DNA of 64,000 nt, taken from NCBI GenBank assembly GCA_039916305.1, contig JBDSLR010000002.1, forward strand, positions 259,252 to 323,251, written 5' to 3'. The notes under the pieces are model-generated. The model saw only the letters and a program-made list of their open reading frames with translations. It ran no database searches and was not told the DNA's origin. How positions within the stretch are numbered: position 1 is the first letter of the stretch; each line of letters opens with the position of its first letter. Shown here one piece after another: positions 45,587-54,657 of the stretch. The position numbers and the translations under genes are program-made. Source of the stretch: JACMLD01 sp039916305. Its GTDB lineage: Bacteria > Bacteroidota > Bacteroidia > Chitinophagales > Chitinophagaceae.

Positions 45587-45687
45587 GGCAGGCGTCCATA
45601 GTATAATGTGACTCAGGCAGGGAACAGAATAACCAGGCGTATAATTAATTTCCCGTTCAGACGTTGTATATTTTTAACCCTGACCCT

Positions 45688-46191
45688 ATGTCAAACACAT
45701 CTATTATTTCGCCCCTGACCCGCAGTCGTGATTATACGGATAAAGGCCATGAATTTGAAAAATTTATAGTTTCCCGGTTCAATCCCGCCTATTTTACTTT
45801 GCTGCACTGGCAAAACGAAAAGCAGTCGGGCAATGTATGCCCGTTATCGAACCATGATCCGCATTTGGTTTACCAGTTCAACCTGCAGGATAAAACACAC
45901 ATGTTTTCTATTGAATGTAAATTCCGGGAAAAAGATTACCGGAATAAATTTACCTGGGCCGAGCCTTACCAGCTTAGGAATTACAAGCGTTTCCAGGAGC
46001 AAACAAAGATGCCTTTGTTTGTTGTAATTGGATTGGGCGGCCTGCCTTCCAAACCCACCAATATGTATCTGATACCATTTAATGATATTGAAGATACCAC
46101 TACGCTTAAATTAACCCGGATAATGGATAATGAGCGTACCAATACCGCCACACATTTTTTCTTTGACCCCTTGAGCGGCATGCTGAAGTAA
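45688..46191 (+). CDS. PD-(D/E)XK nuclease-like protein
   Basis: At 167 aa (ATG at 45688) the protein has the order expected of a restriction-endonuclease-like fold. An N-terminal helix K-G-H-E22-F-E-K-F is followed by D57 in N-H-D-P-H-L-V-Y, then E76-x-K78 in F-S-I-E-C-K-F-R, and a later Q-L-R-N-Y-K-R-F helix with V-V-I-G-L-G-G. These would form the D...ExK metal site. No DNA-binding domain is obvious. It follows the SIR2-like gene on the same strand and could be an effector or sensor with it. The call is by motif only. Confidence 0.6.
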   Translation: MSNTSIISPLTRSRDYTDKGHEFEKFIVSRFNPAYFTLLHWQNEKQSGNVCPLSNHDPHLVYQFNLQDKTHMFSIECKFREKDYRNKFTWAEPYQLRNYKRFQEQTKMPLFVVIGLGGLPSKPTNMYLIPFNDIEDTTTLKLTRIMDNERTNTATHFFFDPLSGMLK

Positions 46192-46227
46192 CGGATTTCC
46201 AGTTCGTTTATCCGGGGAAAATTTTAG

Positions 46228-46614
46228 TTAACTCATTATTGTGGCAGTATCCACCGCCTGAAAAAAATGAGTCAGCTTACTGTTTTTTATTGTCCAGATA
46301 TGGGTAGCATTCGCTTTAAAAGGGTGGCCGGTGGCCTTGTTGGTGCCATGGTAAAAGCCCATCATGGCTATTTTATCACCTGCGCTGAATACATCGGTAA
46401 CCTCAATATTGAAGCCATCAAAATAAACAGGTAATTGCATAAATACATTGGCCACCACAGCTTCAGGACCAATAGAAACACCATCATCTTTTACGAATGG
46501 CATGCCTTTGCATTCTAGCCATTCAATGGCTGGATCAAAGACGGCCAATGCGGCCGGAACATTGCCGGCGGCGAAATTTGCATACAGTTCTTTAACCAAA
46601 TCTACATTTGTCAT
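46228..46614 (-). CDS. NTF2-like/SnoaL-like protein
   Basis: At 128 aa from the ATG at 46614, it is a single NTF2-fold protein: the N-terminal VDLVKELYANFAAGN helix, I-E-W-L-E-C-K-G loop, a G-P-E-A-V-V helix and the final strands T-H-I-W-T-I-K-N-S-K-L-T-H-F-F-Q-A-V-D-T. Members are small isomerases, cyclases or ligand binders; the substrate cannot be predicted. It is convergent with the PD-(D/E)XK-like gene and divergent from the glutaminase-like gene. Confidence 0.88.
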   Translation of the reverse strand: MTNVDLVKELYANFAAGNVPAALAVFDPAIEWLECKGMPFVKDDGVSIGPEAVVANVFMQLPVYFDGFNIEVTDVFSAGDKIAMMGFYHGTNKATGHPFKANATHIWTIKNSKLTHFFQAVDTATIMS

Positions 46615-46863
46615 AATGGAGTTGTTTATAAGATGAAAGATAAAACGCAAACCGGAATGGATAAACATGCAGGCGCACAGCCAGCTGCAGCAAAATGATG
46701 TTGTTATTGGAAGGTTGTCAGAAGTCCAGCAAGGTATTGCATTTTTTTTGGGTTACCAGATCTGCGTTTTATATGTGTGGGGATCTGTCTCACCCGAATT
46801 CACCAACGGCGCTTAATAACCGGGACTGGCGCAGACCAGGTTTTAAACGTTATCTTCAACAGG

Positions 46864-47493
46864 ATGAGTACTGAATTAATTCCTACACTTTTTGACTATA
46901 CCCTGGCTGACACTACCGACCCCGCACGCCGGGTGAGCAGGGACGAAGCGGAAAAATTATTTTCGTTTTTTGAAGCCCACCCGCTATTTAAATGGAAATA
47001 CAGCCACAATGGTTGTGAAGCCCGTGCAGATGCATTGTGCGTTTTGCTGCAGCAATGGCAGGTGCCCCATTATAAAGCCTGGGTATTTAGCGGTGATTAT
47101 CTGAAAAAACATATTGGCGGGCTGATTCAGCATTGGAATTATCATGTGGCGGCTGTGCTGCCCGTAAAAGAAGCCGGCGAAATGGTATTTTATATTATTG
47201 ACCCATCCACAGCCAATACCCTGCAACGGCTGGATGATTGGGCTGCCGGGGTAACCGCCTATCCGCACAGTTATCATTTTATAAAGCTTCCACACTGGTA
47301 TCTTTTTCACCAGGGAACAATAAGGGCCGATAACTGGTATGCACGCAACCGGCAAAACCGTAAATGGATGCTGCAGGGACTCGCCGGCATTAACGGCTTA
47401 ACTACTACCGGTAAAGCACAGTTGAGTTTTTGCAAACTACGTTTAAAACGTACAAAGAAGGATTTTGAGGAAATGAAAAGGCAGCGCCCTTGA
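46864..47493 (+). CDS. Protein-glutaminase-like cysteine deamidase
   Basis: The likely start is the ATG at 46864 (MSTELIP). The sequence contains the Cys, His and Asp segments of the protein-glutaminase family: HNGC-E-A-R-A-D-A-L-C, W-N-Y-H-V-A-A-V, and Y-I-I-D-P-S. These form the papain-like triad that deamidates protein glutamine side chains. The length (209 aa) fits the catalytic domain without a pro-region. There is no signal peptide, in contrast to the secreted enzyme of Chryseobacterium. The C-terminus is basic (R-L-K-R-T-K-K). A cytosolic regulatory or anti-competitor role is open. Confidence 0.8.
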   Translation: MSTELIPTLFDYTLADTTDPARRVSRDEAEKLFSFFEAHPLFKWKYSHNGCEARADALCVLLQQWQVPHYKAWVFSGDYLKKHIGGLIQHWNYHVAAVLPVKEAGEMVFYIIDPSTANTLQRLDDWAAGVTAYPHSYHFIKLPHWYLFHQGTIRADNWYARNRQNRKWMLQGLAGINGLTTTGKAQLSFCKLRLKRTKKDFEEMKRQRP

Positions 47494-47598
47494 GGCATAC
47501 AGTAGAATATTGAAAAAGAGCCGAAGAAAAAATTTCTTGTCTGAATTGTTATTGCAAAAATGCACACATACAATTTTTACTGCATGCTGTAATAGTGC

Positions 47599-49158
47599 TC
47601 AAAATCTGAAAACAGCAAATCCGCGCTGCTGGTTGTTAGCATAGGGAACAATTACTTCGTTGGATGTAATCTGCATAGATTGCTGAAAGATAAGTGACTG
47701 ATCAGATTTCCAGGCTATCACTTCCCGATCGGACACCAGGTTTCCCTGCGGATCAAGTACCAGGGTGCAACCAAACGGATATTCATCTCTCTCAACACTA
47801 TTGTACAAAAAGAATAATCCATCCTCGCGCGGCACGCATAAATATGACAAGGCCGGTGCATTCAGTTCTGTAATTTGCTTTTTATTTATCAACCCGCTCC
47901 AGCAGCTATCTGCCGGGCGGCCCGGAAAATAAAACATGCTCAGATCGCCACGGGCATATAGATTATTAGAGGCAGTTGTATTGTTATAACGGCTGTACCC
48001 GTTGGGGTTAAGCAAAAAATTAACGGGCGTATTGCTGATGGGTTGGCTGGCCAGTAAAAACTCCGCATCCCACGGCCGGTCATAGTTACCTGTATTGTAC
48101 CACTGGCTAAAATTTCTGCCATATTCTTTCAGCAACATAAAACCCCCATCGGGCAAAGCCATAAAGCGCTCTTTTACCAGGTTATTGTTGGTTGACTGTA
48201 TGCCGGCCAGGGTGCTGAACCGGTAAGATGAATCAAAGTCAAATGCATCACGCAAAAAAGAGTAATGAGTAACATGCACATTTTTATGCTGGGTTTGCCG
48301 GTAACGGCTGAGTATGCCGGCAGTTGCTTCACCTTTGTCATTGTTCAGCAGTAAAGCAATGTCTTCCATTTTATATAAAGGCGGTAAAATAATTTCTTTA
48401 TAAGCCAGTTCCCGGTTACTACCGTTAAAATGAAACAATAAAAAATTATGGCTGGTGCGGGCGGGCGACGCCATCAGCCATTGGCCGTTATTGGCCAGTT
48501 GAACGGGAGCGTTGTTAAAATCGCTGGCCGGCAGACAAAAAAAATCATCCTGGATAAAGGGCTGCGTAATAAAGGGGTGTTCATACACAAGGCTTGAAAT
48601 AATATGAAAGTTGTCATCAAAGACAATGGCGTGTAACCGTGGTGTGGCATCTGGTACTGATTCAAAACCAAGCAGCAGGTGCTTGCTTTTATCGGCCGAA
48701 GCAGCCATGATGAAACGGTGACCAGGTTCTGCAAAAGGAAAATGGGCAATACTGCTATCTGCCAGTAAAATACCGTCTGCTGTGTACCTGCGTAAGCGCA
48801 ATACGGTTTGCCGGAGATTAGCCTGTATAATCAGTTCATCAAAAAAGCGGTTACCGCAGACCAGGTATTTCTTAAGCGTGCTGCCTGTAAGCGAAGCGGC
48901 CGGCAGGGTATACTGCAATTGCAGCCGGCTATCATAAATGCTGAAAGCCTGTTCTTCTTTCATCCATTCTTCCGCGTTCCTGGGAATACGCCTTTTTCGT
49001 TTTTCTGTTTGCACCCAGTAGTTATCACCCACTTTGCCTGCCACCATAAACCGCAGCACTGATCCGCGTTCTACCACGGGGCTATACAAAACTCTTTGCG
49101 CGGCCAGGGCATGGCTAAGAAAAAGAAGTAGCAATATCAGGTATCGCTGTTTCCGCAT
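47599..49158 (-). CDS. Secreted beta-rich protein of unknown function
   Basis: The ATG at 49158 gives a signal peptide (MRKQRYLILLLLFLSHALAA). The remaining 500 residues are rich in strands and show repeats of short aromatic segments ending in Asp or Asn turns, consistent with a beta-propeller, but no named domain is recognised. It is likely periplasmic or surface-exposed. It is convergent with the glutaminase-like gene and upstream of no operon partner on its strand; the ThuA gene lies 167 bp upstream behind a terminator. Confidence 0.75.
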   Translation of the reverse strand: MRKQRYLILLLLFLSHALAAQRVLYSPVVERGSVLRFMVAGKVGDNYWVQTEKRKRRIPRNAEEWMKEEQAFSIYDSRLQLQYTLPAASLTGSTLKKYLVCGNRFFDELIIQANLRQTVLRLRRYTADGILLADSSIAHFPFAEPGHRFIMAASADKSKHLLLGFESVPDATPRLHAIVFDDNFHIISSLVYEHPFITQPFIQDDFFCLPASDFNNAPVQLANNGQWLMASPARTSHNFLLFHFNGSNRELAYKEIILPPLYKMEDIALLLNNDKGEATAGILSRYRQTQHKNVHVTHYSFLRDAFDFDSSYRFSTLAGIQSTNNNLVKERFMALPDGGFMLLKEYGRNFSQWYNTGNYDRPWDAEFLLASQPISNTPVNFLLNPNGYSRYNNTTASNNLYARGDLSMFYFPGRPADSCWSGLINKKQITELNAPALSYLCVPREDGLFFLYNSVERDEYPFGCTLVLDPQGNLVSDREVIAWKSDQSLIFQQSMQITSNEVIVPYANNQQRGFAVFRF

Positions 49159-49274
49159 GGAAGCTAATTGGTAGTAGAAGTTACGGATTTTTTTTGGGAG
49201 CGGGCGCAAGTTTATACGGATGCTGAAGAAATAACCAAAGAAAACAATTATAGGGTATTACTTATTCCCCATAA

Positions 49275-49304
49275 AAAAGGGCAGCTTGAAAGAGCTGCCC
49301 TTTT
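49275..49304. terminator. Intrinsic terminator after ThuA gene
   Basis: AAAAGGGCAGCT and AGCTGCCCTTTT form a 12-base stem with a six-base loop just beyond the stop codon of the ThuA gene on the minus strand. The T-run on either side allows termination in both directions. Confidence 0.85.
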
Positions 49305-49325
49305 ACATAAACTAAATCTATAAAT

Positions 49326-50075
49326 TTATTTTCCCATCGCGTACTGAATACCCCCCAGCACATGTTGTAAAAAAGCGGGTTCTGCAAATGATTCATTGGT
49401 ATGGCCCAGCGCGGTGTAAAATGCTTTGCCGCCTTCGTAATTGTGGTACCAGGCCATGGGGTGGTTGCCATCATTGGCGCCGCCGGTATAGGAAGTTTCA
49501 TCAATCTTAATCAGCACGGTTACATCGGGGTTCAGATCTTTGTAATTATACCACTCGTCCCAACGCTCCCAGGTATCTGGCAGGTGTTTGGTAGACAGGT
49601 GATCTTTATTGATAATCTGCAGTTTGGCCGTTTGCTGTTTGGGATGGCTTTTAAACCAGCCGCCTACCAATTTGTTGTACCAGGGCCAGTTGTACTCGCA
49701 GTCGGCTGCAGCATGGATGCCCACAAACCCACCGCCTTTGTGCATAAAATTTTGCAGGGCTGTCTCCTGTTCGGCACCCAGTACTTTACCGGTAGTACTC
49801 AGGAATACAATGACTTTGTACTGCTTCAGGTTGGCATCGGAAATCATTAACGAGTCGGTAGTGGTGTCTACAGCAAACTTGTTGGCAGCACCTAATTTTT
49901 GAATGGCCACAAGGCCCGCAGCAATGCTTTCATGGTGGTAGCCATTTGTTTTAGCAAAAACCAGGATTTTTTTTGCTTTTACGGTATCTGCAGGATTGTT
50001 ATGGCCCCGCAGCATAAATCCTCCCGCCAGCGCCAGTAATAAAAAAATCTTCTTGAATAAAATATGTGCAAGCAT
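49326..50075 (-). CDS. ThuA-domain protein (trehalose utilisation family)
   Basis: The ATG at 50075 gives a short hydrophobic signal segment. The ThuA fold follows: I-L-V-F-A-K-T-N-G-Y-H-H-E-S-I, Y-K-V-I-V-F-L-S-T-T-G, G-G-G-F-V-G-I-H-A-A-A-D, W-Y-N-K-L-V-G-G-W-F, and A-W-Y-H-N-Y-E-G-G-K-A-F-Y-T-A-L-G-H-T. ThuA is a GATase1-like protein linked to 3-keto-trehalose metabolism in rhizobia. In this window it sits with DUF1080 and cytochrome c genes on one strand, which fits work on 3-keto-glycosides in the periplasm. 249 aa, normal for a single ThuA domain. Confidence 0.9.
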   Translation of the reverse strand: MLAHILFKKIFLLLALAGGFMLRGHNNPADTVKAKKILVFAKTNGYHHESIAAGLVAIQKLGAANKFAVDTTTDSLMISDANLKQYKVIVFLSTTGKVLGAEQETALQNFMHKGGGFVGIHAAADCEYNWPWYNKLVGGWFKSHPKQQTAKLQIINKDHLSTKHLPDTWERWDEWYNYKDLNPDVTVLIKIDETSYTGGANDGNHPMAWYHNYEGGKAFYTALGHTNESFAEPAFLQHVLGGIQYAMGK

Positions 50076-50267
50076 GGAAAAGATATTAATTGTTTTGTTA
50101 CTAAACCCCGGTTGCCGGGTTTGCTTTTGAACACGAATGACAGAGATTGAACGGATAAACACAGATTTTTCGGCATTAACTTTCAGGCTCCTGCAAGAAA
50201 TCCTCAAAAATTCTTTCCATTCCTGGAATCCATATTCCCTGTCTTTGTGTAGACTGAAGGTTCTGAC

Positions 50268-51008
50268 TTACAATTTCTTTATCTGTATATTCCTGTACCA
50301 AACCGCATTGCCATGATCCTGCAGCGCCAGTTTACCGGAAGTAAAAGTTCCCCAGTTGGGCATATCCTTGAATTTACTGCCGGCTACTAATTTTTTCCAG
50401 TTGTCATCCCACAGCGTGGTTGATACCGTAGTTACGCCATTTAAGATCAGATCCAGCTTTCCTTTGTTTACCACCAGTTCTGCCTGGTTCCATTCTCCCA
50501 CGGGTTTCACAGGTTCAGAAGTACTTTTAATAAGATCATATAAATCTCCTGCGCGGTGTTTGATGATTTTCCCATCGGGGTGACCATCATTGTCAAGCAC
50601 CTGCATTTCCGGCCCAGATTTATAAGTATGATCATACTTAGCGGTATCTTCCTGCACCAGGAAAATAACACCACTGTTGCCATTTTTAGCAATCTTCCAT
50701 TCCAGTTTCAAATCAAAATTTTCATAAAGCTGATCCGTAACCAGGTCACCACCATCTTTTACGCTGGTATCCAGGGTAAGTGTGCCGTTCATTACTTTCC
50801 AACGGGCGTTGGCAGCAGGTTGGCCATATGTATGCCAGCCAGCCGTAGTGCTGCCATCAAACAAAGACTGCCAGCCATTGCTGGTATCTTTTACAGTGTT
50901 GGCTGTTGTGGCAGAATCAGCAGCAGCATCTTTTGTAGCAGTAGACTCGGAGGAACCGCACGCGGCCAGCAAAACACTGGCACATACAGCAAGCATTGGA
51001 ATTTTCAT
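50268..51008 (-). CDS. DUF1080 lipoprotein (3-keto-disaccharide hydrolase family) 3
   Basis: A lipobox (L-L-A-A-C17) marks this copy as a lipoprotein, unlike the two signal-peptidase-I copies at 37.6 and 38.4 kb. The DUF1080 domain contains L-F-D-G-S-T-T-A-G-W, F-D-L-K-L-E-W-K, A-K-N-G-N-S-G-V-I-F-L, P-E-M-Q-V-L-D-N-D-G and final V-W-Y-R-N-I-Q-I-K. It should face the periplasm or cell surface. It lies between a cytochrome c gene upstream (98-bp gap) and the ThuA gene downstream on the minus strand. Together they support oxidised-glycoside breakdown. Confidence 0.93.
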   Translation of the reverse strand: MKIPMLAVCASVLLAACGSSESTATKDAAADSATTANTVKDTSNGWQSLFDGSTTAGWHTYGQPAANARWKVMNGTLTLDTSVKDGGDLVTDQLYENFDLKLEWKIAKNGNSGVIFLVQEDTAKYDHTYKSGPEMQVLDNDGHPDGKIIKHRAGDLYDLIKSTSEPVKPVGEWNQAELVVNKGKLDLILNGVTTVSTTLWDDNWKKLVAGSKFKDMPNWGTFTSGKLALQDHGNAVWYRNIQIKKL

Positions 51009-51106
51009 GTGTTTTAAATTATAGTTCCCTGCAGCAAAACATCTTTCGCTTTCCTTCTGTTTTGCAAAGGTTGGCGAATGGTCCGGTGAGGCAGAGAGGG
51101 TTGAGG

Positions 51107-51517
51107 TTACTTATTTTTCAGCAACAAAATATACTTAACCATGGCTTTGGCATCGTCGGTGCTCAACAAATCGTGTGCAGTCATGGGTACAGAACCCCAG
51201 TTGCCTGAACCGCCCTTGATAATCTTGCCGGCCAATGTATCAATGGTAGCTGCAGTGTTGGGGTATTTATTGGCAACGTCGCGGTAAGCCGGGCCGGTAG
51301 AAGTCTCATCTATTTTATGACAGGTAAGACAGTCAGCGCCGGCAATGAGCGTAAGCCCTTTCTGGTAATCCGGGTTGGCCGACATATCGCCTGCGGCAGG
51401 TGTTTCAGCTGGTTTTACGGCAGCGGTATCTGCACTTGAAACGGTTTTTGTTTCATTGTTGTTACAGGCGTAACAGGTGGCAACAATCAGTGAAAGCGCA
51501 ACAAACTTTTTTAACAT
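51107..51517 (-). CDS. Small lipoprotein cytochrome c
   Basis: From the ATG at 51517 the protein has a hydrophobic start and a lipobox-like cysteine (T-C-Y-A-C) with Asn residues after it. A single c-type heme motif C-L-T-C-H is followed by an axial methionine candidate in V-P-M-T-A-H. The fold is the short cytochrome c-551 type, about 75 residues. It is a good candidate for accepting electrons from periplasmic dehydrogenases, for example the GMC enzymes encoded from 57 kb. It is followed by the DUF1080 lipoprotein gene on the same strand. Confidence 0.93.
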   Translation of the reverse strand: MLKKFVALSLIVATCYACNNNETKTVSSADTAAVKPAETPAAGDMSANPDYQKGLTLIAGADCLTCHKIDETSTGPAYRDVANKYPNTAATIDTLAGKIIKGGSGNWGSVPMTAHDLLSTDDAKAMVKYILLLKNK

Positions 51518-51752
51518 ACATGTTATTTTTAATATGGATAGAAATATAAATAAAGGTCGATACAAAACAGGTTCATTCCAAATTGCTATCGGCAAACATC
51601 CCTGTAAATCTGTGTTCCTGTATTCAGAAGCCGGTTGCTCAGGCACGGAATTATATACGTCCCGTCACAAGCTCAACCGTGGAGTGTTCCATGGCCCGGC
51701 GTCTTCACCCCCCCGCAAAATGCAGAAAGCACCTTCTTCTTTTGTGCAGGCG

Positions 51753-52808
51753 CTACTGCAAACCTAAAATGGCACGGTTAAACTTTTCATCGCTGCCGGT
51801 ACTGGCAAAATCATCAAATGCTTTTTCCGTTACGCGTATAATATGGTCTTTAATGAAAACAGATCCTTCTTTAGCGCCATCTTCAGGGTGTTTAATGGCA
51901 CATTCCCATTCCATTACCGCCCAGCCTTTGTAATCATAAGCTGCCAGTTTGCTGAAGATTGATTTAAAATCCACCTGCCCGTCTCCCAGCGAGCGGAACC
52001 TGCCTGCACGGTCAATCCAGTTCTGGTAACCACCGTATACGCCCTGTTTTCCGGTAGGGTTAAACTCCGCATCTTTTACATGAAACATGCGGATGCGCTC
52101 ATGGTAGTGGTCTATGTATTCAAGGTAATTAAGGCATTGCAAAACAAAATGTGAGGGATCGTACAGTAAACAGGCCCGTGCATGGTTGTTTACTTTTTCC
52201 AGGAACATTTCATAAGAAACGCCATCATGCAGGTCTTCCCCGGGATGTATTTCATAACAGAGATCCACGCCGTTTTCATCAAACACATTTAATATAGGTA
52301 ACCAGCGTTTGGCCAGTTCTGTAAAAGCAGTTTCTACCAGCCCGGCGGGGCGCTGCGGCCAGGGGTAAACAGTTTGCCACAACAAGGCGCCGCTAAACGT
52401 AGCATGCGCATTCAAGCCAAGATTTTGGGAAGCTTTGGCAGCATATTTCAGCTGGTTTACGGCCCATTCAGTACGGGCAGCCGGGTTATTACGGTATTGC
52501 TCAGGTGCAAATCCGTCAAACAGTTCATTGTATGCGGGATGCACCGCTACCAGCTGGCCCTGCAGGTGGGTGGAGAGTTCGGTAATCTCTAATCCGGCGG
52601 TATTTACAATGCCCTTGATTTCATCTGCATAGGTCTTGCTTTCGGCGGTTTTCTGCAAATCAATACAACGGCTGTCCCAGGTAGGTATCTGCACACCCAC
52701 AAAACCAATGCTTTTTGCCCATTCGCAAATTGTTTTTAAAGAGTTGAATGGCGCGGCATCGCCCATAAACTGCGCTAAGAAAATGCCTGGCCCTTTTAAT
52801 GTTGTCAT
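51753..52808 (-). CDS. TIM-barrel sugar isomerase/epimerase-like protein 3 (cytosolic)
   Basis: This is a xylose-isomerase-like barrel without a signal peptide: M-G-D-A-A-P-F-N-S-L start, G-V-Q-I-P-T-W, E-L-S-T-H-L-Q-G-Q, C-Y-E-I-H-P-G-E-D-L-H, L-L-Y-D-P-S-H-F, F-H-V-K-D-A-E-F and M-E-W-E-C. The Glu, Asp, His and Glu metal ligands are present. 351 aa is the size of the inosose-isomerase/IolE-type group found in Bacteroidota with Gfo/Idh/MocA partners. The next gene upstream on this strand is such an oxidoreductase at 53.3 kb, about 500 bp away. Confidence 0.9.
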   Translation of the reverse strand: MTTLKGPGIFLAQFMGDAAPFNSLKTICEWAKSIGFVGVQIPTWDSRCIDLQKTAESKTYADEIKGIVNTAGLEITELSTHLQGQLVAVHPAYNELFDGFAPEQYRNNPAARTEWAVNQLKYAAKASQNLGLNAHATFSGALLWQTVYPWPQRPAGLVETAFTELAKRWLPILNVFDENGVDLCYEIHPGEDLHDGVSYEMFLEKVNNHARACLLYDPSHFVLQCLNYLEYIDHYHERIRMFHVKDAEFNPTGKQGVYGGYQNWIDRAGRFRSLGDGQVDFKSIFSKLAAYDYKGWAVMEWECAIKHPEDGAKEGSVFIKDHIIRVTEKAFDDFASTGSDEKFNRAILGLQ

Positions 52809-53306
52809 GGAGAAAGTATTTAGTATTCAGTGCTTAGTATTAAGACGGTCACCTGATGGTTTTGATCTTTTAAAAAAACGTACGTAGTATTAATATTTTA
52901 TGCACCATGTTTTTTAAAATCTATTAAGCTTCATTGTCCGCCCGGATGAATATGCATTCGGACAGGTGTCACATCCTTGTACAACAAATTTATATTGGGC
53001 GCTTTTGCTTCCATCTTCTTCACTACGGGCCAAAAGCCCGGAAGAACATAGCATACCGAAGCCGTAGACTTCATGAGCGCCATTTGGTAAGAACTTTTTA
53101 TGGAACTGCCGCATAAGCCGTTTCTACGGAACGATAGAACAACCACAGCTGCCTCTACCTATAGAATGTTCCGATGAAACATCGATTCAAAGATGTGTAT
53201 GTGCATCAATATAAGCCAAAGGTCCGAAGAAAATAATCGCACAAAGCCGGCTACTGCTTGCAGTGCCATTGGCCGGGCAAAAGAACTACAGACTCCTGAC
53301 TAAACA
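52809..53306. other. Gene-free spacer, possibly decayed sequence
   Basis: No gene is supported in this 498-bp region between two minus-strand genes. Short open frames on the minus strand (about 52914-53146) overlap each other and look like remnants or chance. A small CGGGC/GCCCG hairpin lies at 53026-53040. The base composition of 52930-53300 is less AT-rich than other spacers, which fits a dispersed repeat or eroded gene. Confidence 0.4.
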
Positions 53307-54473
53307 CTACAGACTGTATTCATGCCATTTTTTATCACTTTGCGCTGATGCCACCACGTTATCTATGAAAGCCATACCGCGTACGCCATCTTCCACGCCT
53401 GGAAAATCAAGCATTTCTTTGGTAGGCGTAGTGCCATCAATCCGGGCAGATAAGGTTAAAGCAAAATTCCGGTAGATATTGGCAAATGCTTCCAGGTAAC
53501 CTTCGGGGTGCCCGCCCGGTGTACGTGCATTGTGCGTGGCGTAACTGCTCAGGCGATCGCCGTAATTGCCGCCGGCCCTTAAAATTTGTGTGGGGTGGTC
53601 CAGCCATTTTACCAACAAGGTATTGGGTTCATGCTGTGCCCATTCAATGCCGCCTTTTTCTCCATATACGCGTATTTTCAACGCGTTCTCTTCACCGGCT
53701 GCTACCTGGCTGGCCATCAAAACACCAGCGGCACCATTTTCAAATTTTAATAATACATTGCCATCATCGTCCAGCGCACGCCCCGGTACCATAATATTTA
53801 AGTCGGCACACAGATGCGTAATTTTATCTCCGGTAATATATTCTGCCAGGTGGGCAGCATGGGTACCAATATCGCCCATGGCGCCACTTTTTCCACTTTT
53901 TTTGGGGTCAGTTCTCCAGGCAGCCTGTGCATTCCCCTCGCGCTCGCTCATTTTGCTCAGCCAGCCCTGCGGGTATTCTACCCAAACTTTCCTGATTTTT
54001 CCCAGCACGCCATCACTTACCATGGCGCGGGCCTGTTTTACGAGCGGGTAACCACTGTAGGTATGGGTAAGACAAAGAATCAAACCAGTTTCTTCCACTT
54101 TTTTCTTCAACGCTTTAGCTTCTTCAGAAGTAAAAGCAATAGGTTTTTCAATCACCACATGAAAACCATTTTCCAAGGCCAGCATCGCGGGTGCAAAATG
54201 CGCAAAGTTGGGTGTAACAATGGTTACAAAATCTATGCGTTTGTCTTTCGGCAACGTGGCTTCTTTTGTAATCATTTCCTCGTAATTAAGGTAGGTCCTG
54301 TCTGCCGGTAAAAAAAGCATTTCGCCCGAAGCTTTTGCTATTTCCGGGTTGATGCTTAAAGCACCGCAGGCAACTTCAATAAGGCCATCCATATTAGCGG
54401 CGAGGCGGTGAATGGCACCGATAAATGCATCTTTACCGCCACCTATCATGCCCATTCTTAATTTTCTGTTCAT
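53307..54473 (-). CDS. Gfo/Idh/MocA oxidoreductase (cytosolic)
   Basis: The Rossmann start MGMIGGGKDAFIGAIHR, D-F-V-T-I-V-T-P-N-F-A-H, V-I-E-K-P-I-A-F-T with the catalytic lysine, and G-D-I-G-T-H-A-A-H-L-A-E with the histidine pair identify the family. It has no signal, unlike the copy at 36.2 kb. It would use NAD(H) to interconvert keto and hydroxy sugars in the cytosol. It is divergent from the MFS sugar transporter gene (184-bp shared upstream region), which suggests joint control of uptake and metabolism. Confidence 0.93.
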   Translation of the reverse strand: MNRKLRMGMIGGGKDAFIGAIHRLAANMDGLIEVACGALSINPEIAKASGEMLFLPADRTYLNYEEMITKEATLPKDKRIDFVTIVTPNFAHFAPAMLALENGFHVVIEKPIAFTSEEAKALKKKVEETGLILCLTHTYSGYPLVKQARAMVSDGVLGKIRKVWVEYPQGWLSKMSEREGNAQAAWRTDPKKSGKSGAMGDIGTHAAHLAEYITGDKITHLCADLNIMVPGRALDDDGNVLLKFENGAAGVLMASQVAAGEENALKIRVYGEKGGIEWAQHEPNTLLVKWLDHPTQILRAGGNYGDRLSSYATHNARTPGGHPEGYLEAFANIYRNFALTLSARIDGTTPTKEMLDFPGVEDGVRGMAFIDNVVASAQSDKKWHEYSL

Positions 54474-54657
54474 TATTTTCTGGTTAAAATTTTCTGAATA
54501 TGGTTATTGCAATCTTTCTGTGTTGAAGAATGTGACAGGAAAAGTAAGAAAGTCTTTCCAAAAAAAATGATCAAATAAATAAATTGTAAGCTGTTATTTA
54601 TAAAAAATAAAAATTACATTTAGCTCCCAATTTCTCCACCTAACCTTTTTAACGATT

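Noticed and set aside
52914..53146. Overlapping short minus-strand frames
   Set aside because: Two frames overlap with no conserved motifs; more likely a remnant or chance than genes.
53566..54051. 161-codon open frame on the plus strand
   Set aside because: Antisense to the Gfo/Idh/MocA gene, which has full family motifs.
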